Below, in pieces: positions 1-8,452 of a stretch of 64,000 nt of DNA. The position numbers and the translations under genes are program-made. This DNA comes from CAYVRJ01 sp964453645. GTDB taxonomy: Bacteria > Bacillota > Clostridia > Christensenellales > JAWKQI01. Every line of letters starts with the position of its first letter. Positions within the stretch are counted from its first letter, which is position 1. Below the pieces are notes generated by a model, which saw nothing but the letters and a program-made list of their open reading frames with translations, ran no database searches and was not told the origin of the DNA. The stretch is from contig CAYVRJ010000006.1 in assembly GCA_964453645.1 (NCBI GenBank), positions 1 through 64,000 on the forward strand. The letters run 5' to 3'.

Positions 1-117
1 TGTCAACGTGCCAGCACTAGAATTATATGTCCAAGCATCATCTGCTGCCCAAACGGTTGTAGGTAAACCTGCTATCAGCAATGCAGTAATCAATAGAATA
101 CAGATAAATTTTTTCAT
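1..117 (-). CDS. N-terminal fragment of secreted leucine-rich-repeat protein (runs off left edge)
   Basis: Only the first 39 codons lie in the window. They encode a signal peptide (two lysines, a hydrophobic core, then a VWAADDAW cleavage region). Both DNA and protein closely match the start of the BspA-like protein that begins at 2827 (1-117 against 2711-2827). This is therefore a paralogue whose body lies left of the edge. It starts 9 nt after the stop of the preceding minus-strand surface-protein gene and is probably co-transcribed with it. The leucine-rich-repeat nature is inferred from the paralogue only. Confidence 0.75.
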   Translation of the reverse strand, partial: MKKFICILLITALLIAGLPTTVWAADDAWTYNSSAGTLT

Positions 118-126
118 AATGATATC

Positions 127-1500
127 TCACAATTCATGTTCTATACGTTTCCTGCCAAAAAGCACAAACAAAATCCCAAGGGCCAGTACCATAAGCAATC
201 CCCACAGCACAACATTGCTTTCATCTCCCGTCTTAGGGTTGCCGTTGATGGTCAAGGTGGTTTGCCCATACCCGTTTGTGTAATACGCCGTAACGGTATG
301 GTCTCCGTTGGAAAGTTTCTTTAAATACGATGCTTTAATTGTAAATATCGTTGAACCTGCTTTAACCGTATAGTCTGTGTTGCGTTTAAGTAAATTTCCG
401 TCTATGTATAATTCCGTAAAGTCGGCGTATTCTCCGCTGCATTTCATAGCGATGCCGTTTGCGTTGCCCGACCAGTTGTATGTGCCATAAGTGAAGGGGA
501 AGGTGGGGGTCGTTGTGCCGCTCGTACCGCCGCTCGATGTGTTTTTCACAACCGAGACATCAAAGGAGACGGGACTAAATCCTGCTGTTGCACCCGCACC
601 TGAAACGGTGATGGTGGCTTTGTCTCCCGCAGCGGCTGTGCTGGTGACATCGATGGTAAAGCTGTTGCCCACATTGGCGGTGACGGTCACTTTGCCCGAA
701 TTGCTGCTCACAACCGAGAAATCCGAATTGCTCAAGGACTTGCCTTCCTTGGTGGTCACGTTAATCACCTTAGAATGGGTGGAAGCGTTTAAATCGATGG
801 TTTGGGCAGATGTTGAAATATTAAAGAAATCTTTCACAGTTAACGGACTGGTTTGGGCTGTTTTCGTCACGCCTCCTTCGGTATAGCTCACCTCTATCGT
901 TTTGTTGTGATTTCCCGTTGTGAGCGTTGCTAAATCAGCCGGAATCGTTGTATATCCCGTGACAGGACTCGATGTGCTATTTGAATAATTGGCTGTGACC
1001 ACCATTTTCGAGAGGCTTAATTTCTCGCCCGATTGATAACTCAACTTTTCGGGTTGGGTTGTAACGGTGATGCTTGAAAGAATTTTGGGTGCTGCATAAA
1101 TCGTTAATAATAAATTAGCCGATACAGACCTCGATGCACCTTCAGATGCCCGGATCGTAATATAACCATCATACACCTCCAATGGTGTTCCGTGAAGTAC
1201 TCCGGTATTTGGATTTAGGACTAAACCATTGGGTAAAACACCATTACTAAGACTCCATGTAACGGTTCCCGTTGCGCCCTCTGTTTGCAATGTAACACTA
1301 TAGGGCTGGCCTACCGTGCCGCTGGGTAACGGGGAAGTTGTAATCATAAAATCAGTGGGTGTTGCACCCAACAACAGCGGTTCAACGCCCACCGCCAAAG
1401 GATCATCTGGCTCATCTGCAAAAACGACAATACCCGAAAGTGCAATGGATAAAACAACCACCAATACAATGACCAAACCTCTAAATCGAAACAGTTTCAT
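127..1500 (-). CDS. Secreted Ig-like surface protein with NPKTG-type C-terminal anchor
   Basis: A 457-aa exported protein. Residues 1-28 form a signal peptide ending near VVFADEPDD. The next ~90 residues resemble a putative-Ig (He_PIG-like) domain, with a G-T-P-L/G-T-V-G-Q-P-Y pattern. Two more beta-rich, bacterial Ig-like modules follow to about residue 320. Residues ~340-420 are an X2-like module (YNW start, YIDG, LKRNTDYTV) shared almost identically with the neighbouring 448-aa protein. The C-terminus has NPKTGDES, one hydrophobic helix and GRKR, which looks like a sortase-type sorting signal with N in place of L. The gene follows the leucine-rich-repeat gene with a 20-bp overlap, so the two are likely co-transcribed. 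A surface or adhesive role is inferred; no ligand can be named. Confidence 0.8.
   Translation of the reverse strand: MKLFRFRGLVIVLVVVLSIALSGIVVFADEPDDPLAVGVEPLLLGATPTDFMITTSPLPSGTVGQPYSVTLQTEGATGTVTWSLSNGVLPNGLVLNPNTGVLHGTPLEVYDGYITIRASEGASRSVSANLLLTIYAAPKILSSITVTTQPEKLSYQSGEKLSLSKMVVTANYSNSTSSPVTGYTTIPADLATLTTGNHNKTIEVSYTEGGVTKTAQTSPLTVKDFFNISTSAQTIDLNASTHSKVINVTTKEGKSLSNSDFSVVSSNSGKVTVTANVGNSFTIDVTSTAAAGDKATITVSGAGATAGFSPVSFDVSVVKNTSSGGTSGTTTPTFPFTYGTYNWSGNANGIAMKCSGEYADFTELYIDGNLLKRNTDYTVKAGSTIFTIKASYLKKLSNGDHTVTAYYTNGYGQTTLTINGNPKTGDESNVVLWGLLMVLALGILFVLFGRKRIEHEL
205..447 (-). repeat. Copy A of a 243-bp near-identical coding module
   Basis: This stretch encodes the X2-like domain and NPKTG linker of the 457-aa protein. 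It matches 1619-1861 in the next gene at a constant offset of 1414 bp, with only a few substitutions, while the flanking sequence differs completely. Such local identity suggests recent duplication or gene conversion of this module. Confidence 0.85.
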
Positions 1501-2827
1501 AATACACCTCTAAAATGTCGAGTTGATAAATTGCCTGATTGTTTTTTCTTTTATTTAAACCAAACTTTCTTTTTAAAACAAACAACGCACCCATCGCCAT
1601 CACTGCAACAACGCCCCACAAAACAACATTGCTATCATCTCCCGTCTTAGGGTTGCCGTTGATGGTCAAGGTGGTTTGCCCATACCCGTTTGTGTAATAC
1701 GCCGTAACGGTATGGTCTCCGTTGGAAAGTTTCTTTAAATACGATGCTTTAATTGTAAATATCGTTGAACCTGCTTTAACCGTATAGTCTGTGTTGCGTT
1801 TAAGTAAATTTCCGTCTATGTATAATTCCGTAAAGTCGGCATATTCTCCGGTACACTTCATGGTTAAATTGCCGCTTGTCCAGTTATAGCTGTTTTGGGT
1901 GAAGGTAAAACTGGCGGGGGTATATGAACGGCCCGACGTTTGGAATTGCGGAACAATGATTATTCTTCCGTTTGCAATCAAATCCTTCCACTCAGGGGCA
2001 ATTTTCCATGCTTCTTCGGTGCCGGGTTTTACGATAATGGTGATTTTTTGGGTTAAGTATGTAAATGCATTAAAAGTACCAGACAATACTAAGTCTGGAG
2101 GAGCAGCTGTTAAAATGGTTAGAGTGTTTAAGTTTGTGCAGTTAGAAAACGCAAATGGGCCAATTGTGGTAACATTGGGCATATTCAAAGATGCTAAGTT
2201 TGTGCAGTTATAAAACGCAGATGAACCAATTGTGGTAACATTAGGCATATTCAAAGATGTTAAGTTTGTGCAGTCGTTAAACGCTTGATTGCCAATTGAA
2301 GTTGCTTCGGGTAAATACACATTTGTTAAAGCTGTATCCGAAAAAGCAGCCCCGTCGATCGTGATTACATTGGGCATACGAACAGTTGCTAAACGAACGC
2401 ATTTTGCAAATGCATTATGTTTAATTGTGGTCACATTGGGCATGTCAGCGGATTGCAAGTATGCGCAGTCGAAAAACGCTTGACTGCCAATTATAACCAC
2501 ATGAGGCAGATTCACTTTGGTTAAGCTTGTATTACCAATAAATGCTATATCTGCAATTTCCGTAACCGTGAAAGTGTTCGTTCCTTCCTTAATCCCGCCG
2601 CTAAAGTCAAGGGTTGTACCAGTATAGCTTAATATATTCCCATCCCCAATTTTAAGGGTTGTACCGGTTGCGGTTACTTTGTCGATCACCCAAGTTGGAT
2701 TGGAATCGTTTGTCAACGTGCCAGCACTAGAATTATATGTCCAAGCATCATCTGCTGCCCAAACGATTGTAGGTAAACCTGCCATCAGCAATGCAGTGAT
2801 CAATAGAATCGACAGGATTTTCTTCAT
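1481..2827 (-). CDS. BspA-type leucine-rich-repeat surface protein with NPKTG-type tail
   Basis: A 448-aa secreted protein. It has a signal peptide (residues 1-24, cleavage near VWA-ADD). About eight LRR_5 (BspA/TpLRR) repeats span residues ~90-260, with the pattern I-x-x-x-A-F-x-x-C-x-x-L-x-x-x-x-M-P-N-V-T. The X2-like module shared with the 457-aa protein occupies residues ~310-395. NPKTGDDS, a hydrophobic helix and KRK then form a sorting signal. BspA-like repeats are known to mediate binding to host or matrix proteins in other bacteria; the ligand here is unknown. Oddly, the ORF continues for about 27 residues past the basic anchor tail and overlaps the next gene by 20 bp. Sorting signals normally end within a few residues of the basic cluster, so the original stop may have been lost. 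Confidence 0.85.
   Translation of the reverse strand: MKKILSILLITALLMAGLPTIVWAADDAWTYNSSAGTLTNDSNPTWVIDKVTATGTTLKIGDGNILSYTGTTLDFSGGIKEGTNTFTVTEIADIAFIGNTSLTKVNLPHVVIIGSQAFFDCAYLQSADMPNVTTIKHNAFAKCVRLATVRMPNVITIDGAAFSDTALTNVYLPEATSIGNQAFNDCTNLTSLNMPNVTTIGSSAFYNCTNLASLNMPNVTTIGPFAFSNCTNLNTLTILTAAPPDLVLSGTFNAFTYLTQKITIIVKPGTEEAWKIAPEWKDLIANGRIIIVPQFQTSGRSYTPASFTFTQNSYNWTSGNLTMKCTGEYADFTELYIDGNLLKRNTDYTVKAGSTIFTIKASYLKKLSNGDHTVTAYYTNGYGQTTLTINGNPKTGDDSNVVLWGVVAVMAMGALFVLKRKFGLNKRKNNQAIYQLDILEVYYETVSI
1619..1861 (-). repeat. Copy B of the 243-bp near-identical coding module
   Basis: This is the partner of 205-447 and encodes the same X2-like domain and NPKTG linker within the leucine-rich-repeat protein. 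It contrasts with the unrelated N-terminal regions of the two genes. Confidence 0.85.
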
Positions 2828-2987
2828 AAATATACCTCAAACAAAAATATGAAACCATTTTTCTACATTATATCATAAAATAAGGGGAAGACAAGGATTT
2901 CAAACAATATTTTGTATTTATCACTGGTTATGATATACTTTACTCGTAAGTACCATAGCACATATCAGCAATAAGGAACGATAAAAT

Positions 2988-3152
2988 ATGAGCAACACCT
3001 CTCGAATCCTCCACATCCTCAAATACCTAAACGAACAAACAGACGATGACAACAAAGCAACCATCAACGAGATACACACTAATACGATACAAATGCACAG
3101 AAGGCTTAACACCTGCACTTTTATTGGCACATGTTATGTCCTACATAAGTAG
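2988..3152 (+). pseudogene. Remnant of a WYL/YafY-type transcriptional regulator
   Basis: The frame encodes 54 residues after a good ribosome-binding site (AAGGA at 2973-2977). The first ~25 (MSNTSRILHILKYLNEQTDD) look like the start of the helix-turn-helix of WYL-domain regulators. The similarity fades after ATINEI and the frame closes at TAG. A second, different frame from about 3093 (GLTPALLLAHVMSYISSG) stays open to a TAA at 3199, so the region is probably a deletion or frameshift relic. The assignment rests on the N-terminal pattern only. Confidence 0.45.
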
Positions 3153-3214
3153 TGGTCCAAAACCTCTGGAAGATAAAGAGCTATTTGAGAAAGGCTTTTA
3201 ATTTGGACATTGGC

Positions 3215-5869
3215 CTAATTGCACACCTCCAAGATTTTTATCTGCCCCATAAGTCCATATGGTTTCACTATATATTCCTCTGTATCCCTAACCAAAAAGT
3301 CGTTAGGGTTAATCCGAGAGCAACCGTCGTAATTCTTGTGGAAAGGCCCGAAGATATTTCTGTTAGAGCCAACGGCCTCTATTTCAAGCAGGTTATTGCC
3401 ACTATTCAGCTCAACCTCAATGGAGCTTCCAAATATTATATGACCTGCTGATTCGCCGTTTACTTTCACTACAATCAAAGTTGCGCGATATTCGCCAAGC
3501 ACTAATTGGCCTTTGCAAGACTTATCACAAAACACATCAAAACTGTATACTATACTGCCGGGATAATGCAGATAACCTTGCAATGTCCAGTCGCCCAAGT
3601 GCAGCTTCTGTGGTTCCCAAACAATTTCCCTTTGCAGATTTACGGCAAAATCACCGATGACATAGGCTGCTTCATCACTCTCATATGTTAGTGAATTTTT
3701 GCCTTGTTTTGTGCCGAAAAGCCTGAATTTTCTAATGGACTTATCTATAAAGAAATCTTCTGTCGGCTCGCAAGCTATGCCGTTGCAATAAATCTGCTCG
3801 CTAGTCTCCGCGCAGATATACATATCGGTTTCGGGCAGTTCTTTTATCATAAAGTCTCTTGCCTTGTCAAGCGCCAAAGCGTTGGGCATAGTGCGCCTAA
3901 ACTTAGCCGCTGGAGGTAATGCAGCTATCAGTTTTTCACTCTCATGAGGGTCGTGATACTCCCTTTGCAATGGCACTTTTTCGCACTTGCCCTGACGCAA
4001 ATACCAAACCTTGCAATCGTTTTTAATAAGTACGGTATAAAAGTAGTTCTCCTCACCTATTTGAATGGCTTGTTCCCTGCCCGTCATCAAATCCAGTTCA
4101 CTCACGATAAATTCATCATGCAGCTTGATTAAACATTCGCACAACTCACCGTCATTTACAGCGGTCATGATAAAGCCCTCATCAGTCTTTCTGAACACGT
4201 TTATCAACTCTGCTGTTCTGCCTGTGTGCAGATCGATCATCTGTGCAGGTCTTGCAGTCAGCTTGTCTGCCATGGCCACTGCTTCCATATTACTCTGCAC
4301 CTCTATTACACCGTCAATCTTAACTGATGCCGTATCGCCTTCAAGCATAAACGGATAAGGCAGTACTACTATCAGCTTGCCGCCGTTTGCAACAAACTTC
4401 TGCAATAGTTTATAAGTGGATTTAAAAATGCTGCTTGTCTTTGGCAGAATAACAATGCTGTATTCGGCAAGAGCAATTTTCAGCTTGCCCGCGACAACAC
4501 TTGCATCGCTGTTCATAAGTATTTCGTCGCCAAAGTCAAAGTCAATTCCGTTTTTTAACAGCGCTTCTGCCAGCAAGTTCAGCTCATCACCAACGGCATT
4601 TTGCTTAACAATATGCTCACATGTCCAACCCATATTATAGTCGAACTCTTGAAGATTTTCCGTTGGCGTACTGCCGCTCTCGCACCAAATACCGCTGATC
4701 GTATGGATTACCAGAACATCTCTTTGCGGCTTGCCGCTGATCTGCACCGCCGAAAGCCTTGAGCAGTAATCCTCAATAACTTTGTTGTATTTAAACGACT
4801 CCGCCTGATAGCTGAACACCGGCGGAAAGTCTCGCTTCCTTGCTCCCCTTAAAGAATACACCGAAAGATGCTGAGAACGTATATTTATTCCAAGCGCACA
4901 TTGCCAGTCCCAAAGCCGCTTTTGCCCCTCAAAGGTAAAACCCCAGCCGGTGCAGCCGTAAGTTTCGGAGATAGTCGCTTCCTTGCCGTATTGGTGCGCT
5001 GCGCTTGCACACTGTTTCACAGTCAGATATTCCCTTGTCTGTTCGCCTAAAAGGTCTATGCCGGGAACGTGCAAATATTTATAATTCGGCATAACAGCAC
5101 CGCACACACGGGTCTGATAACCAAGCTGATTTTCAAAGAGCATGTGCCCGAACAGCTTTGTATTATGCGCTTCGCACCAGTCAAAGTATTGCTTTGTATA
5201 ACGCTCGCAGAAAAGCTCTGCAAGCGTGCGCCAATAATCGTGGCGGTGTTTAGTGTACTTATCTTCTATAAAGAATAACTTGCGCACATCAAGCTCATAA
5301 CCCCTTCTATTCGCAAATTCCTCATAGAAGTTGCAGGTGAAAGGCAGCCAAGGACGATTTTCTTTCTCTACAAAGAAGAAGTCGCAGCAGTTCGGCTCAT
5401 CTGTAAAAAAGCCCTCAATATTGTCAAGACCAGTTTCGCTTACATATTTTTCGTGCGTAAGCTCTATAAACTTCGCTACACTTTGGGCAGATAAGTTATT
5501 AGCAGGGGGATTATCGTTGTACCACTCATGCCCGTTTGAGCTTTGCAGCTCAAATGAGTTTGTCTCGCTGATATACACTATTGCTTTAGCGGCAAATTCG
5601 GGATGTAGCTTGGTCAGAGCACCGCCCATCATACCCGATGGCCATTTATTGTCATCATAAATGAAGGCTTTTAAGCCGATCTTCGGCGCTTCTTGGGCGC
5701 AAAACTTTATGCATTCCAGCCATTCTTCGCTTAGGTATTCGCTTTCAAGCCCTTCCCTAGAGTGCATAAAGAAGCCCTCATATCCGGCTTCTTTCAAGTC
5801 CTTCATCTGCGTCAGCAATTCATTTTTATTTAGTTTGTCGTTCCACGACCAAAATGCTAAACTATTCAT
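3215..5869 (-). CDS. Large putative glycoside hydrolase (GH106/alpha-L-rhamnosidase-like group)
   Basis: This 884-aa protein with no signal peptide probably acts in the cytoplasm on an oligosaccharide imported by the linked ABC transporter. The N-terminal half carries motifs of large bacterial glycosidases related to GH106: FWSWNDKL, GFFMHSR-GL, YDDNKWPSG, FTDEP and SETYGCTGWG. The acidic residues of FTDEP and SETYG are the best catalytic candidates. The C-terminal ~200 residues are beta-rich, as in a jelly-roll module. A longer reading frame opens at 5902, but that start lies inside the terminator of the upstream gene, so ATG 5869 (MNSLAFW) is chosen even though its ribosome-binding site is weak. 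It is the last gene of the sugar-uptake locus. The substrate cannot be read from sequence. Confidence 0.75.
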   Translation of the reverse strand: MNSLAFWSWNDKLNKNELLTQMKDLKEAGYEGFFMHSREGLESEYLSEEWLECIKFCAQEAPKIGLKAFIYDDNKWPSGMMGGALTKLHPEFAAKAIVYISETNSFELQSSNGHEWYNDNPPANNLSAQSVAKFIELTHEKYVSETGLDNIEGFFTDEPNCCDFFFVEKENRPWLPFTCNFYEEFANRRGYELDVRKLFFIEDKYTKHRHDYWRTLAELFCERYTKQYFDWCEAHNTKLFGHMLFENQLGYQTRVCGAVMPNYKYLHVPGIDLLGEQTREYLTVKQCASAAHQYGKEATISETYGCTGWGFTFEGQKRLWDWQCALGINIRSQHLSVYSLRGARKRDFPPVFSYQAESFKYNKVIEDYCSRLSAVQISGKPQRDVLVIHTISGIWCESGSTPTENLQEFDYNMGWTCEHIVKQNAVGDELNLLAEALLKNGIDFDFGDEILMNSDASVVAGKLKIALAEYSIVILPKTSSIFKSTYKLLQKFVANGGKLIVVLPYPFMLEGDTASVKIDGVIEVQSNMEAVAMADKLTARPAQMIDLHTGRTAELINVFRKTDEGFIMTAVNDGELCECLIKLHDEFIVSELDLMTGREQAIQIGEENYFYTVLIKNDCKVWYLRQGKCEKVPLQREYHDPHESEKLIAALPPAAKFRRTMPNALALDKARDFMIKELPETDMYICAETSEQIYCNGIACEPTEDFFIDKSIRKFRLFGTKQGKNSLTYESDEAAYVIGDFAVNLQREIVWEPQKLHLGDWTLQGYLHYPGSIVYSFDVFCDKSCKGQLVLGEYRATLIVVKVNGESAGHIIFGSSIEVELNSGNNLLEIEAVGSNRNIFGPFHKNYDGCSRINPNDFLVRDTEEYIVKPYGLMGQIKILEVCN

Positions 5870-5879
5870 TAAAACTATA

Positions 5880-5910
5880 AAAAAGAGGGAACGCCAAAGC
5901 ATTCCCCCTC
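5880..5910 (-). terminator. Rho-independent terminator after the solute-binding protein gene
   Basis: Read on the minus strand, GAGGGGGAA and TTCCCTC pair around a short loop and are followed by TTTTTT. It sits 10 bp past the stop of the binding-protein gene, consistent with that gene being expressed above the downstream glycosidase. Confidence 0.8.
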
Positions 5911-5919
5911 AATCCTTTC

Positions 5920-7236
5920 TTATTTCACTGCAGCCGCTCTAAGTGCTTCAAGTGCCTTGCAAACCGCATCAGTACCGTTGCCCAGCACCAACTCCGCAAG
6001 AGCCTCATTGGTCAGATAGTCGTTAATCTTTGCATCAATTGACAGGAATTCAAATGGCGAAACGTCTCCCGCAAGCGATACTACCTGCTTTACTATGGGG
6101 TCGGTAATCTCGACTTGTTTGTTTACAACAGGTAGTCCGTTTTGTGCGAATATGCCCTGCACTTCCTTTCCTAAATACGTCTTTATAACTTCCATTGCGG
6201 CATCTGGGTCTTTTACGTTTGAGGGAACGAATAATCCGCCGTATCCGCCAAGCACTGCATTCTTGCTGCCCATTGCAGGCCAAGGCAGAATGACAGTTTT
6301 TACTCCTGCTGCTTCAGCTTCTTTTACTGTGCCGCCCACACCTGCTGCTATGTCGCCCATTAGTGCCACTTTACCCTGCATGAATCCTGCCTTGACCTCA
6401 TCTCTCGTGACAGTCACAGCGCCTTTGCCGGGATACATATACTCTTTGTCATAAAGACCTTTAACGTTATTAAACGTATTGGTGAAAATCGGGTCTGAGC
6501 ATGGAATCTTACCGGCAGCCATATCTTCAAGCTTGCCTTCGCTTGCAGCTAAAGAAAGCATTCCATTTCTAAAGAACCAGTTGCTCTGTTGATTATCGGT
6601 GTTCATACCCATCGGGAATATCTTTGCGGCCTTTAATTGCTCGCAAATTGATAAAAACTGTTCCCAAGTCCAGTTGTTCGGGATTGTAATGCCGTTTGCA
6701 TCGAGAATGTCTTTATTTGCAATCATGAGCGAGAAATTGGCTTCCATGGGCAGTGCATAGAGCTTGCCGCCGTCATACCTGCCAACATTGATTGCAGATT
6801 CGGGAAGCATCTCTTTCCACTGCGGGTCATTTTCAATATAGGCTGATATGTCGAGTGCCATTCCTGCATCAACTAATGGGCGCATGTTCTGAGGCCAATA
6901 TTCATACACATCGCAAGGGTCGCCCGAAGCTATGCCTGTGCGAATGACAGTATCTATATTACCCCAATCGACTTGCAGACTTTCGATATTATATTTTTGG
7001 GAAAGAATTTTTGCCATCTCGTCACAAGCTTCCGGTCCGCCGGCATACTCCACAATCTTACCGTAAAATTTAATGTCTTTTTTTGCATCGGTAGCAGACT
7101 CTGAGGGTGTTTGGGTTGCAGGTTGCTCTGCTGGTGCTTGGGTTGCTGTCTGCTGCTCAGCCGGAACCTGTACCGGAACGCAAGCGCTCAGTGCAAAAAC
7201 AGCAATCAACATAATAATAGCAATGCTTCTCTTCAT
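5920..7236 (-). CDS. Sugar ABC transporter extracellular solute-binding lipoprotein
   Basis: A 438-aa family-1 (MalE-like) solute-binding protein. It has a lipoprotein signal peptide with lipobox LSAC near residue 19, then a Gln/Pro/Thr-rich linker to about residue 50. The family-typical body follows, with features such as WTWEQFLSICEQL and NGLPVVNKQ. It should deliver an oligosaccharide to the two permeases encoded at 10144-11875. The start ATG follows a strong AGGAGG site. No ATPase gene is present in this locus, so a shared MsmK/MalK-type ATPase encoded elsewhere must energise import (inference). It has its own promoter with the conserved box and its own terminator. Confidence 0.9.
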   Translation of the reverse strand: MKRSIAIIMLIAVFALSACVPVQVPAEQQTATQAPAEQPATQTPSESATDAKKDIKFYGKIVEYAGGPEACDEMAKILSQKYNIESLQVDWGNIDTVIRTGIASGDPCDVYEYWPQNMRPLVDAGMALDISAYIENDPQWKEMLPESAINVGRYDGGKLYALPMEANFSLMIANKDILDANGITIPNNWTWEQFLSICEQLKAAKIFPMGMNTDNQQSNWFFRNGMLSLAASEGKLEDMAAGKIPCSDPIFTNTFNNVKGLYDKEYMYPGKGAVTVTRDEVKAGFMQGKVALMGDIAAGVGGTVKEAEAAGVKTVILPWPAMGSKNAVLGGYGGLFVPSNVKDPDAAMEVIKTYLGKEVQGIFAQNGLPVVNKQVEITDPIVKQVVSLAGDVSPFEFLSIDAKINDYLTNEALAELVLGNGTDAVCKALEALRAAAVK

Positions 7237-7281
7237 CTTTATTCCTCCTAGTTTGTGTGGGTTTAACCCATTATTTTCTTT

Positions 7282-7346
7282 AGTATAAACTTATCAATAA
7301 TTTTTTGTAATTGCAAAAATCAACGAATGTGTTTAATATTCTACGA
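7282..7346 (-). promoter_or_regulatory. Promoter and upstream box of the solute-binding protein gene
   Basis: On the minus strand, -35 TTACAA (7305-7310) and -10 TATACT (7282-7287) are 17 nt apart. Directly upstream of -35, 7311-7346 matches the same position of the URO-D gene promoter (8417-8451) at all but a few bases, including CACATTCGTTGATTTTTG. The placement fits a site for an activator touching RNA polymerase, most simply the AraC-type regulator of this locus (inference). Confidence 0.65.
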
Positions 7347-8360
7347 TCGATTTCTAGGAATATCTATATGTCGACAGGCGTGTCTTGCATAAATATTAGC
7401 TAAACGTATATATTCTTTATAATTATCCAAACTTACGTCCGGGGGTGTTTGATGGTCAACACTTGGGATGTACCTGCCGGACTTCATAGCAAACATAAGC
7501 CTTTCAAATTCTGCCATCATTGCAGCTGTACCCTCTTTTATGATTGTTTTATCAAAACCACCAATCATAATGAGATCAGGATAATTATTCCTTATCCTAA
7601 CCACGTCTACCCCCGCTTGACGCTCAAGTGGAAGCACGCCCTCAATGCCCGCATCTAAGAACCAAGGAATAATAGGTTCCACATCGCCGTCTGTATCAAT
7701 GAGTACCTTCGTTCCATTTGCCTTTATTTGCGGCACAAGCTGATTATAATAAGGGAGCATATACTCATCGTATAATTCCCGTGAAATCATCGGGCCGTGA
7801 TTATAAGACATATCTTCTGCAAATGTCATAAATTCGGGGGTGAGAGTCTCAAAAATTATTTCGATAGTTTTTTTATGATAACTCAACAAATCAGTGTTTA
7901 TTTTGTGCATTAACTCAGGATAATCATAGAATGAATACAGGTGTTCTTGAATCCCAAATAAAGTCCGTGGAAACCAAAAAAAACCTTCAAGAGTAAACCA
8001 TACTATTGTTTCACCGTTGTCGTGAAGGGGTTTGATATTTTTCAAACCTGCCGCAAGTATTTTTAAATTATCTTCCGGATAGAGCAAGCTAAAATACTTC
8101 TCGTAATCAGATTCGTCGCTGATTATACTCGCCCCATGCGTTAGCGGCTTAGGTAGATTTTTGCCCACCGGGCTAACCCAAAACTGGTGCATTGAGTCAA
8201 TACCAAAATACTCATATAATTCGTGTGTATCAGTAGGAATACCTGATTTTTGCCAATTGTTGATAGTTTCGTCCCACCATGTTGCCCATTCAATAATAGG
8301 CAATCTGTCAATAGTTCTTTGTGCATTTAATACCGCTAAAAACCTCTCTCGTACTTGCAT
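7341..8360 (-). CDS. Uroporphyrinogen decarboxylase (URO-D) superfamily protein
   Basis: A 339-aa protein of the URO-D/methyltransferase superfamily. It starts with MQVRERFLAVLN and has GFFWFPRTLFG, FAEDMSYNHGPMIS, a DTDGDVEPIIPWFLDAGI segment and GGFDK, the barrel-strand motifs of this group. Its position between sugar-transport genes argues against heme synthesis. Superfamily members also include corrinoid-linked methyltransferases, so a role in demethylating a methylated sugar is possible but unproven. The start at 8360 has a strong GGGAGGAAG site; the open frame extends further upstream but without one. It has its own promoter with the conserved box. Confidence 0.75.
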   Translation of the reverse strand: MQVRERFLAVLNAQRTIDRLPIIEWATWWDETINNWQKSGIPTDTHELYEYFGIDSMHQFWVSPVGKNLPKPLTHGASIISDESDYEKYFSLLYPEDNLKILAAGLKNIKPLHDNGETIVWFTLEGFFWFPRTLFGIQEHLYSFYDYPELMHKINTDLLSYHKKTIEIIFETLTPEFMTFAEDMSYNHGPMISRELYDEYMLPYYNQLVPQIKANGTKVLIDTDGDVEPIIPWFLDAGIEGVLPLERQAGVDVVRIRNNYPDLIMIGGFDKTIIKEGTAAMMAEFERLMFAMKSGRYIPSVDHQTPPDVSLDNYKEYIRLANIYARHACRHIDIPRNRS

Positions 8361-8387
8361 GTGCTTCCTCCCAGGGTTTATATGATT

Positions 8388-8451
8388 AATATAAACTAAA
8401 AGCAAAAGCAATGTAATTACAAAAATCAACGAATGTGTATAATATTTACGA
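8388..8451 (-). promoter_or_regulatory. Promoter and upstream box of the URO-D-family gene
   Basis: On the minus strand, -35 TTACAT (8411-8416) and -10 TATATT (8388-8393) are 17 nt apart. The adjacent 8417-8451 repeats the box found before the solute-binding protein gene at the same distance from -35, which implies common regulation. Confidence 0.65.
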
Positions 8452-8452
8452 A

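Noticed and set aside
5869..5902. Upstream start of the glycosidase at 5902
   Set aside because: It would place the start codon inside the terminator hairpin of the binding-protein gene.
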